The notes beneath the pieces are model-generated. The model had not been told where the DNA came from, did no database searches, and saw only the letters and a list, made by a program, of their open reading frames with translations. A stretch of 64,000 nt of DNA from Ignavibacteria bacterium UBA7675 (GTDB lineage: Bacteria; Bacteroidota; Ignavibacteria; Kapaibacteriales; UB7675), in contig DLHF01000013.1 in assembly GCA_002483085.1 (NCBI GenBank), positions 223,837-287,836 on the forward strand, given 5' to 3'. Below are positions 8,131 to 15,165 of the stretch, one piece after another (within the stretch, counting starts at the first letter, position 1; each line of letters starts with the position of its first letter). Position numbers and translations under genes: made by a program.

Positions 8131-8164
8131 AAAGCCTCAAATCCTTCGTGGATTTGGGGCTTTT
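8131..8164 (+). terminator. Rho-independent terminator with UUCG loop
   Basis: AAAGCCTCAAATCC pairs with GGATTTGGGGCTTT around a TTCGT loop, followed by TTTTC. It ends the DUF1842-like gene. The 3' arm GGATTTGGGGCTTTT closely resembles the arms at 10333-10347 and 11625-11642. Confidence 0.85.
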
Positions 8165-8264
8165 CTATGTACAGGTGTCAGGATTTTGTAAAACAAATAG
8201 TTTTGGGGATATTACGATTTTGGCAAAGTTTGTGCCGAAGATGTAAGTATCATAGGGGAGAGGT

Positions 8265-8939
8265 ATGTTTCTTCAGGTTTATCAGCGCTACAAGGAAATT
8301 TGGTTGCTCTTTTTTGGCTTTCTGCTAACATCAGTTTTTGGTGCTTCGATCACATATTATTATCAAGAATTAAGCAATCAGAGAAAAGATAAAGAGCTGA
8401 GCGTAGCGGCTGCAAAAGCAAAAGGCGAAGAAACTATCAAGCTGATTAGTGATAATATCTCAAGACGGCATTACAGCACCTACCGATATATTTACGCATT
8501 AAAAGGTAAAAATGGAGCCGGAGCTGATGAGGGGAAATTTGACCAGACTGAGAGGGAATATTACAATAAGACCGGCGTTGATGGGGAGAAGTTCGACCAG
8601 ATTGAGAAGGAATATTACGAGAGCATAGAAAGCTGGAATAGTAGCTGGAATCTCATGCGGGTAAGCATCAAGCGGGCTTTTTGCGAAGAAATGGAGAAGG
8701 AGTTTTGCGATTTCAAAGTAGATTCATTCGATCAACAGAACGACAGCACCTCGATTACAGGCAAATTCCGACGGCTGCATTCCTATATCGACCAATCTCA
8801 AAGAAAGGGGAATAATGCCAACAAGCTATTAGACAGCGCGTTGCAACTTTACAACTCGTTGGCATCCCATATCTATGGCTTCTATGACAATATGATGGCC
8901 GATGTCCAATCTGGCAATCTTGGAGAAAACAGAAAGTGA
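8265..8939 (+). CDS. Unknown membrane-anchored protein with coiled-coil body
   Basis: Unrecognised 224-residue protein. One membrane helix lies at about 14-33 (IWLLFFGFLLTSVFGASITYYY). A long charged, helix-forming body follows, likely partly coiled coil and on one side of the membrane. Residues about 88-123 hold a tandem 18-residue duplication (GKFDQTEREYYNKTGVD / EKFDQIEKEYYESIES), visible in the DNA as two 54-base units at 8526-8579 and 8580-8633. A good GGGGAGAGG site sets the start. Base composition is more AT-rich than the core genes. Immediately after the stop, in the same frame, comes a fragment of a XerC-type recombinase C-terminus. Probably horizontally acquired. Confidence 0.65.
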   Translation: MFLQVYQRYKEIWLLFFGFLLTSVFGASITYYYQELSNQRKDKELSVAAAKAKGEETIKLISDNISRRHYSTYRYIYALKGKNGAGADEGKFDQTEREYYNKTGVDGEKFDQIEKEYYESIESWNSSWNLMRVSIKRAFCEEMEKEFCDFKVDSFDQQNDSTSITGKFRRLHSYIDQSQRKGNNANKLLDSALQLYNSLASHIYGFYDNMMADVQSGNLGENRK

Positions 8940-8942
8940 GAG

Positions 8943-9008
8943 ATAGAGACACATGTAACGCCGGAGAGGCTGAAGGCTGTGTATAAGCAGGTACATCAGA
9001 AGGCGTAA
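8943..9008 (+). pseudogene. Remnant of XerC/D-type tyrosine recombinase, C-terminal end
   Basis: Translated as EIE followed by THVTPERLKAVYKQVHQKA and a TAA stop, this matches the typical C-terminus of XerC-like recombinases (Y-THVT.ERLK.VY...HP.A), with the expected Tyr before THV replaced by Glu. It starts 3 bases after the stop of the preceding gene and in the same frame. The rest of the recombinase is missing here. Confidence 0.7.
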
Positions 9009-9050
9009 CTTTGCAATGCCGTTTTTTTCACAACAGGTTCATACACTCAT

Positions 9051-9581
9051 ATGGCATTACCGGGATTACTGATCGAATACCTCATCAATGGCGCAATGGC
9101 ATTGGTATGGCTCTATCCGTTACTAAAGAAGTATGGTGTACCCGAGCCTCCTACAGCATATCTTGCCCTCTGTGCTCTCGGTCTATACTTTGTAGGTATG
9201 GTCGTAGATATAGTCGCTTGGGCTGTTACTCGCTCTGTGAAGCGGAAGATAAGAAAGGGTGTGGCAAAGAAGTACAGCTTTACGGAGAGCGAAACGACAG
9301 GAAGCGCTCATACATGGCAGGTGAAATTTGCTCTCTACGCACCAGAGGTTGCAAAGGAATCTGCAATGCGGGGCAGTCGCGACAGGATAGCACGAGGTGC
9401 AATCATTAATTCCATACTGGCAACTGTAGTTGTTCTACCACTTGGTATTGGGTTAGGATGTATTCTCGTCAGTGCTGCTATGTGGATGAGCTTTGAGCAG
9501 GTTAGTTATGCCTACGAGCTCAATGCCAGACGATTAGTGGAGGAAAAGATACAGCAGGACAGAAGCAAGAGTAAAGCGTAG
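9051..9581 (+). CDS. Unknown integral membrane protein
   Basis: Unrecognised 176-residue protein with probable membrane helices at about 8-25, 35-58 and 115-145 (IINSILATVVVLPLGIGLGCILVSAAMWM). A basic cytoplasmic loop lies between helices two and three (RSVKRKIRKGVAKK). The C-terminal 30 residues are charged and helical. It lies 111 bases after the membrane-anchored coiled-coil gene and may be transcribed with it; both look like accessory genes. A middle fragment of a XerC-type recombinase follows its stop in the same frame. No catalytic motif is visible. An overlapping open frame from 9011 was judged a shadow because this frame has the coherent hydrophobic pattern. Confidence 0.6.
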   Translation: MALPGLLIEYLINGAMALVWLYPLLKKYGVPEPPTAYLALCALGLYFVGMVVDIVAWAVTRSVKRKIRKGVAKKYSFTESETTGSAHTWQVKFALYAPEVAKESAMRGSRDRIARGAIINSILATVVVLPLGIGLGCILVSAAMWMSFEQVSYAYELNARRLVEEKIQQDRSKSKA

Positions 9582-9665
9582 TCGGAATTAACTGGTGCTC
9601 CGCAGAAAAGCCCTCATTTGCTGCGGCATAGCTTCGCTACGCACCTGTTGGACAATTATCTGTAA
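9582..9665 (+). pseudogene. Remnant of XerC/D-type tyrosine recombinase, catalytic core
   Basis: Reads SELTGAPQK then SPHLLRHSFATHLLDNYL and a TAA stop. The PH.LRHSFATHLL core is the conserved box II (H-x-x-R) of XerC/XerD-type recombinases. The match breaks off after LLDN, where an intact enzyme would continue G-A-D-L. The fragment begins directly after the stop of the preceding gene and in its frame. It corresponds to a part upstream of the fragment at 8943-9008, but here lies downstream of it. Confidence 0.8.
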
Positions 9666-9753
9666 CTATTTTTAGCCTGTTGGGATTTTTACTATGTTAT
9701 GAGTGTTTTTTTTCTCATTCACCTATCTATTTATTATTAATTGAGGTGGATTT

Positions 9754-10308
9754 ATGTCCATGTGCTATTTACCAAACCAAGCGACAACGCATCGCCCAAA
9801 TCATGTGCAAAACCAAGGTAATCAATACCCCATTTGTCCACAACCACAGCAGTTTTATAATCTGCTACCCCCGGGCACTGTTATAAGTGTGCCTAAAGGT
9901 CCTTTTGACCATTATGGCATTCTCTTATACGCTAATGATGGGCTCCCTTACGTAATTTCTAATTCTGGAAAATATGGCAAGGTTGTATTAGAAAGCTTAT
10001 CAGATTTTGCTGAAAACCAAGAAGTAAAAATTCGTTGGTATACACATGAGGCTGAAGTACAACAGGTTCTACGACGGGCTCTTCAATTGCTCGGCAAGCC
10101 ATATAGCGCGTTTTCATCAAATTGCGAGCATTTTATCCGGGAGATTTCGGGCCTGCCAATAGAGAGCCCTCAACTGCGCGGCTGGGGCGTGCTGGGTGGA
10201 TTGGCATTAGCAGTTGCAGGTGCAATAGCAGCCACCCAAGAAGAACCACCCAAAAAGAATCGCCCAAAGAAGAGCCAGCCAAAGAGAACCAAAAAAAAAT
10301 CTCGCTAA
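9754..10308 (+). CDS. LRAT-domain (NlpC/P60-like) protein with membrane helix and Lys-rich tail
   Basis: Protein of 184 residues with an LRAT/HRASLS-type domain of the NlpC/P60 superfamily, in which a Cys nucleophile transfers or hydrolyses acyl groups. The motif NCEHF (123-127) supplies the likely Cys124. DHYGI (52-56) supplies His53, and the stretch to GKPYSAF follows the family order. After the domain comes a hydrophobic helix (about 146-161) and then a tail of 23 residues, nearly half Lys or Arg. Related proteins end in a C-terminal membrane anchor, so action on membrane lipids is plausible. The start follows GAGGTGG. Coding sequence is AT-rich, and a terminator and a perfect palindrome follow. 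Enzyme activity and substrate are not established. Confidence 0.75.
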   Translation: MSMCYLPNQATTHRPNHVQNQGNQYPICPQPQQFYNLLPPGTVISVPKGPFDHYGILLYANDGLPYVISNSGKYGKVVLESLSDFAENQEVKIRWYTHEAEVQQVLRRALQLLGKPYSAFSSNCEHFIREISGLPIESPQLRGWGVLGGLALAVAGAIAATQEEPPKKNRPKKSQPKRTKKKSR

Positions 10309-10314
10309 AAAATC

Positions 10315-10347
10315 AAGCCCCAAATTCACAAAGGATCTGGGGCTTTT
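10315..10347 (+). terminator. Rho-independent terminator
   Basis: AAGCCCCA (10315-10322) pairs with TGGGGCTT (10338-10345), followed by TT. It ends the LRAT-domain gene and is related in sequence to the terminators at 8131 and 11604. Confidence 0.75.
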
Positions 10348-10360
10348 GATTACCTGTTAG

Positions 10361-10419
10361 GCAATATTCCAGTTCTACTGGCTATAACGCCTGTTGTCCC
10401 AGTAGAACTGGAATATTGC
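10361..10419. repeat. Perfect inverted repeat, 21-bp arms, 17-base centre
   Basis: The left arm (10361-10381) starts GCAATATTCCAGTTCTACTG. The right arm (10399-10419) is its exact complement. No T-run follows, and a separate terminator lies 14 bases before it, so it is not an ordinary terminator. It sits between two AT-rich accessory genes and could be a recombination or insertion site. Confidence 0.85.
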
Positions 10420-10475
10420 TCTGTTGCTGTGCTAAGGTACTCGAAAGCTTATCTCATGATTGAAGGAGGAAACAC

Positions 10476-11582
10476 ATGGCAATGAAAGATGCTATTGGCA
10501 AGAAATTAGGTCGTAACGAGCCTTGTTGGTGTAATTCTGGTGAAAAATACAAACGCTGCCACCTTTCACGTGAGCAAGGCAGGATCGTTTCCCATGGAGA
10601 AGTCGCCCATAACTTTGAAATAGCTATGAAGCATGAAATATGTCTCCATCCTGACGCACCTCAAGATTGTACTAATATCTCGAAAGCTCATTCTCTCCAA
10701 AAGGCTCGTGTCCTCAATGCCATTCAAGCTTTCAATCATGTTTATACATTTCTTCTACCTATAAAAGGTAGAAGAACTCCAGATAAAATAAGTATAGACA
10801 AAGCATCAACATTTACTGGTTTTTGTAATCACCACGACAATAGGACCTTTGAGCCTCTTGAAAAAACAAGATTTTTCGAGGGGACAAAAGAGCAAATGTT
10901 TTTACTGGGTTACAAAGCGATATGCTGGGAATACTTCGGTCGAATTGCTTTAATAAAAGGATTGCCAACCATACTCAACTCGGACCAAGGTAGACCAAGA
11001 GATCAACAGGTAAACATTCAAAGGACAACACAACTTCAACAAGTAGGTGCTGAGCTGGCAGAATTGAACATCAGGTGGTTGAAGTTATTAATGGATGACG
11101 CCCTTAAGGCAAAGAACTATTTATCTTTCGAAGCTTATGAAGTTGTAGTATCAATATTACCAGGGTGTTCATTAGTTGCAGCTACTGGTACGATATTTCC
11201 TGTGCAGTCCTTGAATGGCAAAAAAATACAGACATTTGATAGGACTAATCCTGTGAGATTGGAAGGGCTTACTTTCGGAATAGATGTAAGAGGTAATGGC
11301 ACTGCAAGTATTGTATTTCTATGGCCCAAAGCTGATACAGCGCCCAGGAGCTATATAAAATCAGTTGATGCTCTTGACGACAGACAACTTGCTGAATATC
11401 TTGTTCAATTCTTTTTCTCATATCTAGAGAATTTACATTTTGCAAAAACTTGGTGGGATAGCTTAAGTACCAGCGATCAATATCTATTGATTGAACTCAT
11501 GGAAAGTGATATCACCGAGCCCCATTATGATCTACAACGTTCAATAGCGCCTTGGCGGGTTATGAGTAGGAATTGGTTGTGA
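10476..11582 (+). CDS. SEC-C zinc-motif protein with a second Cys/His module
   Basis: Protein of 368 residues. The N-terminus is a SEC-C zinc motif (GRNEPCWCNSGEKYKRCHL; Cys17, Cys19, Cys28, His29). Residues about 50-130 form a second likely metal-binding module: C at 52, C at 60, AHSLQK, then GFCNHHDNRTFEPLE. I have seen this pattern in many uncharacterised bacterial proteins, and it is reminiscent of treble-clef or HNH-like folds. The remainder is helical without a known motif. The start follows a strong AAGGAGG site. Codon use is AT-rich compared with the core genes, consistent with transfer. Function unknown; nucleic-acid binding or a defence role is only a guess. Confidence 0.7.
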   Translation: MAMKDAIGKKLGRNEPCWCNSGEKYKRCHLSREQGRIVSHGEVAHNFEIAMKHEICLHPDAPQDCTNISKAHSLQKARVLNAIQAFNHVYTFLLPIKGRRTPDKISIDKASTFTGFCNHHDNRTFEPLEKTRFFEGTKEQMFLLGYKAICWEYFGRIALIKGLPTILNSDQGRPRDQQVNIQRTTQLQQVGAELAELNIRWLKLLMDDALKAKNYLSFEAYEVVVSILPGCSLVAATGTIFPVQSLNGKKIQTFDRTNPVRLEGLTFGIDVRGNGTASIVFLWPKADTAPRSYIKSVDALDDRQLAEYLVQFFFSYLENLHFAKTWWDSLSTSDQYLLIELMESDITEPHYDLQRSIAPWRVMSRNWL

Positions 11583-11603
11583 ATAGTTTTAAGAGCCTAA
11601 AAT

Positions 11604-11642
11604 AAAGCCCCAGAATCCACTAAAGGATCTGGGGGCTCTTTC
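11604..11642 (+). terminator. Rho-independent terminator
   Basis: AAAGCCCCAGAATCC pairs with GGATCTGGGGGCT with small bulges, then CTTT. It ends the SEC-C gene and belongs to the same terminator family as 8131 and 10315. Confidence 0.75.
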
Positions 11643-11847
11643 AACAGTGGTTGGCATTCACGCCACCAGCACATCCACGCTCCAGCACAGCTTGCCATCC
11701 AAAGCCATCCTGTACAATTGCACTCTTGTAGAATCACTGGAATTTATCCAAGTCATTCCAGCAGGGAAGAACTCTTATTCCTTTTACTTTACATAATGTA
11801 TATTATAAAGCATTAGCGAAAAACAAAAACCGAGAGCGTTCTGGCTG

Positions 11848-13017
11848 CTAATATGCAAACCAGTCTATCAGTTCCAATGTCTGGGAATCTACTGTAAGAA
11901 CAACGTATTCAGGGTAAGAACTGCTTATACCTGTGCCGGGAAACTCGACAAAAATACCTGTGATAGGTTTACTGTGTTGCTGAATAAATCTGTATTCTTC
12001 GATGTTGGTAATTTGCCATTCTCGGCCCGCGTGGATATGCTCCCAGATATGCTTCTTTTGGTTGCCTATCTCAAATCGGCTTTCTTGTAGGATACGGCTC
12101 TCTGGCTTGCTTGCAATCCGGTGAAAAGCTTTTACGACAGCATTCCGCACTATGGAGCTTCTTAAGGGATTGAGTAACCGAGCGCTTTGGTGGTCGATTC
12201 TCTGGTAGTCGCTTCTTAAACCGCTCATTTTATATACTTGCCATACTGTATGCGAATACAGCAGCCGATACGATATCATGCCAGTGACTCCAAGGCTGAA
12301 ACTTATGCACGCTGCTGCAAATATCCTATACATTGCCGAGCGGTTTATCCCTGTAAGAACAGGTAGCAACAGCGGTGTTATCTGTTGTGTTGCTATGGTA
12401 GATCGACGGTATATGCGCGCGAGTAGCACTGTAAGAGACAATTGCCACATCAGTATAGTAGGCGCAATCAGGACACGCTGCTGCTCGTCGATGCGGCTGT
12501 AGGTTGCCTTTGGCGCATATGATAGCAATAGGCTCCATAGCTCGCTGGAAACGTCGGCAATAACGATGGCTGTGATACTAAAGACAAGAGTGACTGCTAC
12601 CTGAAAAAGAAGCCCCGATAGGACGATGTATCGCCAAGGACGCTGAAATCCACAGTATATATGGCACAGACAGAGAAAGCATAAAAGTCCAATATCGGTG
12701 ATGGCAAACTTCAGGAGGTCTTCAAAAGGAACTGACTCGATAGGAGAATAAAATAACTTCATCACTACAAAGCTACCGTACTCCATAGAAAACATCAGCC
12801 CAAGCCAGATAACTTGCGCTAATACAACGAATTCCACCGCTGGCTGTATGGATATTCGGATGCCGGACGCACCGAGTGCATACAGCAATACCGCAGCAAA
12901 CATCCCTCCTTCCGCCAAGAAAAAAAGCGTGCCGGGCAATGTAGAGAGCAGCACAGCATTGGCAGCGCAACACAGAAGCGTCCCGAGCAGGCCGTATAAA
13001 AGGATGTGTTTGCTCAT
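11848..13017 (-). CDS. Unknown polytopic membrane protein
   Basis: Unrecognised 389-residue protein with about seven hydrophobic helices in the first 270 residues. A soluble C-terminal domain of about 110 residues follows (basic first, then ending in VVLTVDSQTLELIDWF). The ATG at 13015-13017 gives MSKHILLYGLLGTLLCC, a normal membrane start; the upstream in-frame extension to 13086 is polar and unlikely. It stands alone on the minus strand between the SEC-C gene and a methyltransferase. The C-terminal part could be an extracytoplasmic sensing or binding domain, but no family was recognised. Confidence 0.65.
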   Translation of the reverse strand: MSKHILLYGLLGTLLCCAANAVLLSTLPGTLFFLAEGGMFAAVLLYALGASGIRISIQPAVEFVVLAQVIWLGLMFSMEYGSFVVMKLFYSPIESVPFEDLLKFAITDIGLLCFLCLCHIYCGFQRPWRYIVLSGLLFQVAVTLVFSITAIVIADVSSELWSLLLSYAPKATYSRIDEQQRVLIAPTILMWQLSLTVLLARIYRRSTIATQQITPLLLPVLTGINRSAMYRIFAAACISFSLGVTGMISYRLLYSHTVWQVYKMSGLRSDYQRIDHQSARLLNPLRSSIVRNAVVKAFHRIASKPESRILQESRFEIGNQKKHIWEHIHAGREWQITNIEEYRFIQQHSKPITGIFVEFPGTGISSSYPEYVVLTVDSQTLELIDWFAY

Positions 13018-13386
13018 AGTACTGGATCTGAATATGGGATAAGTGTGTAGCCGGTGACTGATATTCAAACAAAAATAAAGAACCATCCATCAGGCTCGCG
13101 TCACGCCTCTTCCCTGTCTCTTGACAATTTCCTTTGTCCAAAAAACACCACAGGCTGTATATTTACATGCCCTTGTTTCGCATCTGTTCTTGTGATACCC
13201 TAAATCAGCGATGGAGGCTCTGACGTCTTCGCATTTGTTACTGTAGGAACGGTGCGAGGACTAGCTTACGATAACTTCCAACCACGCGGCGGATGTGCAG
13301 CGCGGTGCAACGACCAAACACGAGGTCAACGACCAAACTTTAAACAACTCCAATGTGCTAACTGTGGTTCTCCTGACAAAGCCCTC
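13018..13386. other. Gene-free stretch with dispersed repeat R1
   Basis: This 369-base gap lies between divergent genes. It contains R1 copy B (13219-13292). The word CAACGACCAAAC occurs twice (13308-13319 and 13328-13339), and GCGACCAAAC follows a similar repeat near 52222. The reading frame of the methyltransferase stays open back to 13252, but only because it runs through the repeat. No other gene seen. Confidence 0.6.
13219..13292 (+). repeat. Dispersed hairpin repeat R1, copy B
   Basis: TGACGTCTTCGCATTTGTTA, then CTGTAGGAACGGTGCGAGGA, then CTAGCTTACGATAACTTCCA. The closest relatives are copy A (2961-3032) and copy D (6071-6130, reverse strand). Confidence 0.75.
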
Positions 13387-14223
13387 ATGAAAAACTACCT
13401 TTATTCCTCTTTCGATTTTTCCAGCCCCGAGCTTGCCAGTGCATTCGACGAGTTGCCGCTGTGGGCCGCACCATTTGGATATAAGCTGCTTGATACTGTC
13501 CGAATGCGTCCGGGCTCAACAGCATTGGATATAGGCTTTGGTACGGGCTTTCCCCTTATTGATCTGGCGATGCGTCTCGGCCCCTCTTCGCGTGTGTATG
13601 GCATCGACCCTTGGCGGGCGGGCATTGAGCGGGCTCAGCACAAGCTACAGGTCTACGGCCTACACAATGTGGAACTATGCGAAGGTGTGGCCGAGAGCCT
13701 GCCGTTTGTTGATGAAATGTTCGATATTGCCGTGTCGAACAATGGTATCAACAATGTGCGAGACATTCCGGCATCACTGGCGGAAATACACCGGGTGTTG
13801 AAGCCGGGCGGGCAATTTGTAATGACAATGAACACCGAAGACTCGATGCACGAATTCTACGACATCTATCGCAGCGTGCTCCAAGAACGCGGGATGTACC
13901 AAGAGGTTGCAGCTATCAAAGCACATATTTACATGCGCCGCCGTCCTGTAAATGAGATAACAGAACTGATTGAAAATGCAGGATTTAGCGCCGTACACAT
14001 CATTCGTGATTCTTTTGCATTTCGGTATGCGGACGGCACAGCAATGCTCAATCACTTTATCGTTCGTATGGCATTTATGAGCGGTTGGAGAGAGATTCTT
14101 CCCTCCGAACTGGCAGAATCTGTATTTGCAGACATCGAAGCACGGCTGAATGCGCTGGCTGCACAACAAGGCGAAGTTCGCCTTACCATTCCGTTTGTAG
14201 TGATCGATTGCCAGAAGTCGTAA
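13387..14223 (+). CDS. Class I SAM-dependent methyltransferase
   Basis: Cytoplasmic methyltransferase of 278 residues. Motif I is TALDIGFGTGFPLIDLA (about 38-54), the acidic end of strand 2 is VYGIDPW, and later motifs are VAESLPFVDEMFDIAVSNNGI and IHRVLKPGGQFVMTMNT, as in the UbiE/Methyltransf_11 group. The C-terminal 130 residues are mostly helical and would form the substrate cap; substrate unknown. The ATG at 13387 was chosen because upstream codons lie in an intergenic repeat. It faces the TULIP-like gene convergently. Confidence 0.85.
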   Translation: MKNYLYSSFDFSSPELASAFDELPLWAAPFGYKLLDTVRMRPGSTALDIGFGTGFPLIDLAMRLGPSSRVYGIDPWRAGIERAQHKLQVYGLHNVELCEGVAESLPFVDEMFDIAVSNNGINNVRDIPASLAEIHRVLKPGGQFVMTMNTEDSMHEFYDIYRSVLQERGMYQEVAAIKAHIYMRRRPVNEITELIENAGFSAVHIIRDSFAFRYADGTAMLNHFIVRMAFMSGWREILPSELAESVFADIEARLNALAAQQGEVRLTIPFVVIDCQKS

Positions 14224-14250
14224 GGCGCTGAACGCTGATGATATAAATAA

Positions 14251-14283
14251 AAAGGGGCAGCCATAGGACAGGCCAACCCCTTG
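14251..14283. terminator. Probable bidirectional terminator
   Basis: AAAAGGGG and CCCCTTG arms with additional GCC/GGC pairs, between the convergent methyltransferase and TULIP-like genes. The stem is imperfect. Confidence 0.5.
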
Positions 14284-14298
14284 TATATCATCTGCTGC

Positions 14299-15003
14299 TT
14301 AATACTGCACGCAGTACGGAATCATATCTTTCAGCAAGTCGTTGAGTACACCTTTTACCACCGAAGAGAGCTCGTCTTTGATATAGCTGCCAAACAGAGC
14401 GTTAATGGCATCTACAAGAGGTTGCAACAAGTCGTTGAAAATTCCCAGATCGTCGATTGTAATATCGATATCGCTGTAGTTGAGGCTTAGATCGGTAATA
14501 TGGCATGCTGTCAGGCAGGATTTGCTTACCGAGAGTGTCGCTGTAAAGGTCGCATCTCCCTTGCCGGTGACGCCTTTAGCTGTCACCTTCCCGGAGATAC
14601 CGACTTTTTCGGAAATACCACCACAAGAAGCCTCGATACTGCCGCTGACATCTGCTTTGAGATTGGATGTGAGTTTGGCTGCCATGGACATCGTCCCATC
14701 AACAGTAGTAACTGTGTCGGTCGATTCATCACCGTCAATTCTGGTTGTGTTCATCTCTGCTGTGAGAGTTTCGATGTACAGCGAGCTCACCCCCGTCATA
14801 TTCGTAATACTGTATTTGGCTTCAGCCTTTGCCCTGCATACTCCCAGATAGACACTTCCGAGATCATCCGATCCGGAAACGACGGTTTTCATCGGGTCGA
14901 GTCCTTCCGAGACGATAAACGGCGGAAGTGCTGCGTTCAGAGCTGGTAGCAATGCCGCAATAAATTGATTGAGCATGCCTTCGATGTCTTTGCTTGGATC
15001 CAT
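14299..15003 (-). CDS. TULIP/BPI-like lipid-binding-type protein (tentative)
   Basis: Protein of 234 residues without a clear signal peptide. The first 25 residues form an amphipathic helix (EGMLNQFIAALLPALNAALPPF). The middle is a run of alternating beta strands (MAAKLTSNLKADVSGSIEA; KVTAKGVTGKGDATFTATLSV). The end is another long amphipathic helix (FNDLLQPLVDAINALFGSYIKDELSSVVKGVLNDLLKDMIP). This helix-wrapped beta layout with a C-terminal helix ending in a DMIP-like turn resembles the TULIP superfamily (BPI, takeout, bacterial P47/OrfX), which binds lipids. The likeness is by eye only. It shares its promoter element with the metalloprotease and DUF1842-like genes. It has four Cys residues, unusual for a cytosolic protein. 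Confidence 0.55.
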   Translation of the reverse strand: MDPSKDIEGMLNQFIAALLPALNAALPPFIVSEGLDPMKTVVSGSDDLGSVYLGVCRAKAEAKYSITNMTGVSSLYIETLTAEMNTTRIDGDESTDTVTTVDGTMSMAAKLTSNLKADVSGSIEASCGGISEKVGISGKVTAKGVTGKGDATFTATLSVSKSCLTACHITDLSLNYSDIDITIDDLGIFNDLLQPLVDAINALFGSYIKDELSSVVKGVLNDLLKDMIPYCVQY

Positions 15004-15097
15004 GTGCTTTCCCTAAAATTGTTACGCGGCCACAAAGCGGCGAATTTGTGAATCTTTTCTTCGGAATACCAACTGCGACACACTCCGAAGTATCACA

Positions 15098-15147
15098 AGA
15101 ATTTACACCTTGTGGGCAACGAAATCAATCGGTGTTTGTCTGATTTT
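15098..15147 (-). promoter_or_regulatory. Shared promoter/upstream element, copy 3 (TULIP-like gene)
   Basis: On the minus strand AAAATCAGACAAACACCGAT continues to TTGA (15147-15125). After 20 bases from TTG comes TAAATTCT (15105-15098). Block 1 is identical over 22 bases to copy 1. It lies 95 bases before the ATG of the TULIP-like gene. Function inferred. Confidence 0.5.
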
Positions 15148-15165
15148 GCACTACATCGACAATTT

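Noticed and set aside
9011..9409. Alternative frame overlapping the membrane protein at 9051
   Set aside because: Rich in Arg, Cys and Ser without coherent hydrophobic pattern; the other frame gives clear membrane helices.
13252..13386. N-terminal extension of the methyltransferase
   Set aside because: These codons lie in an intergenic repeat shared with other loci; the protein family begins at the ATG at 13387.
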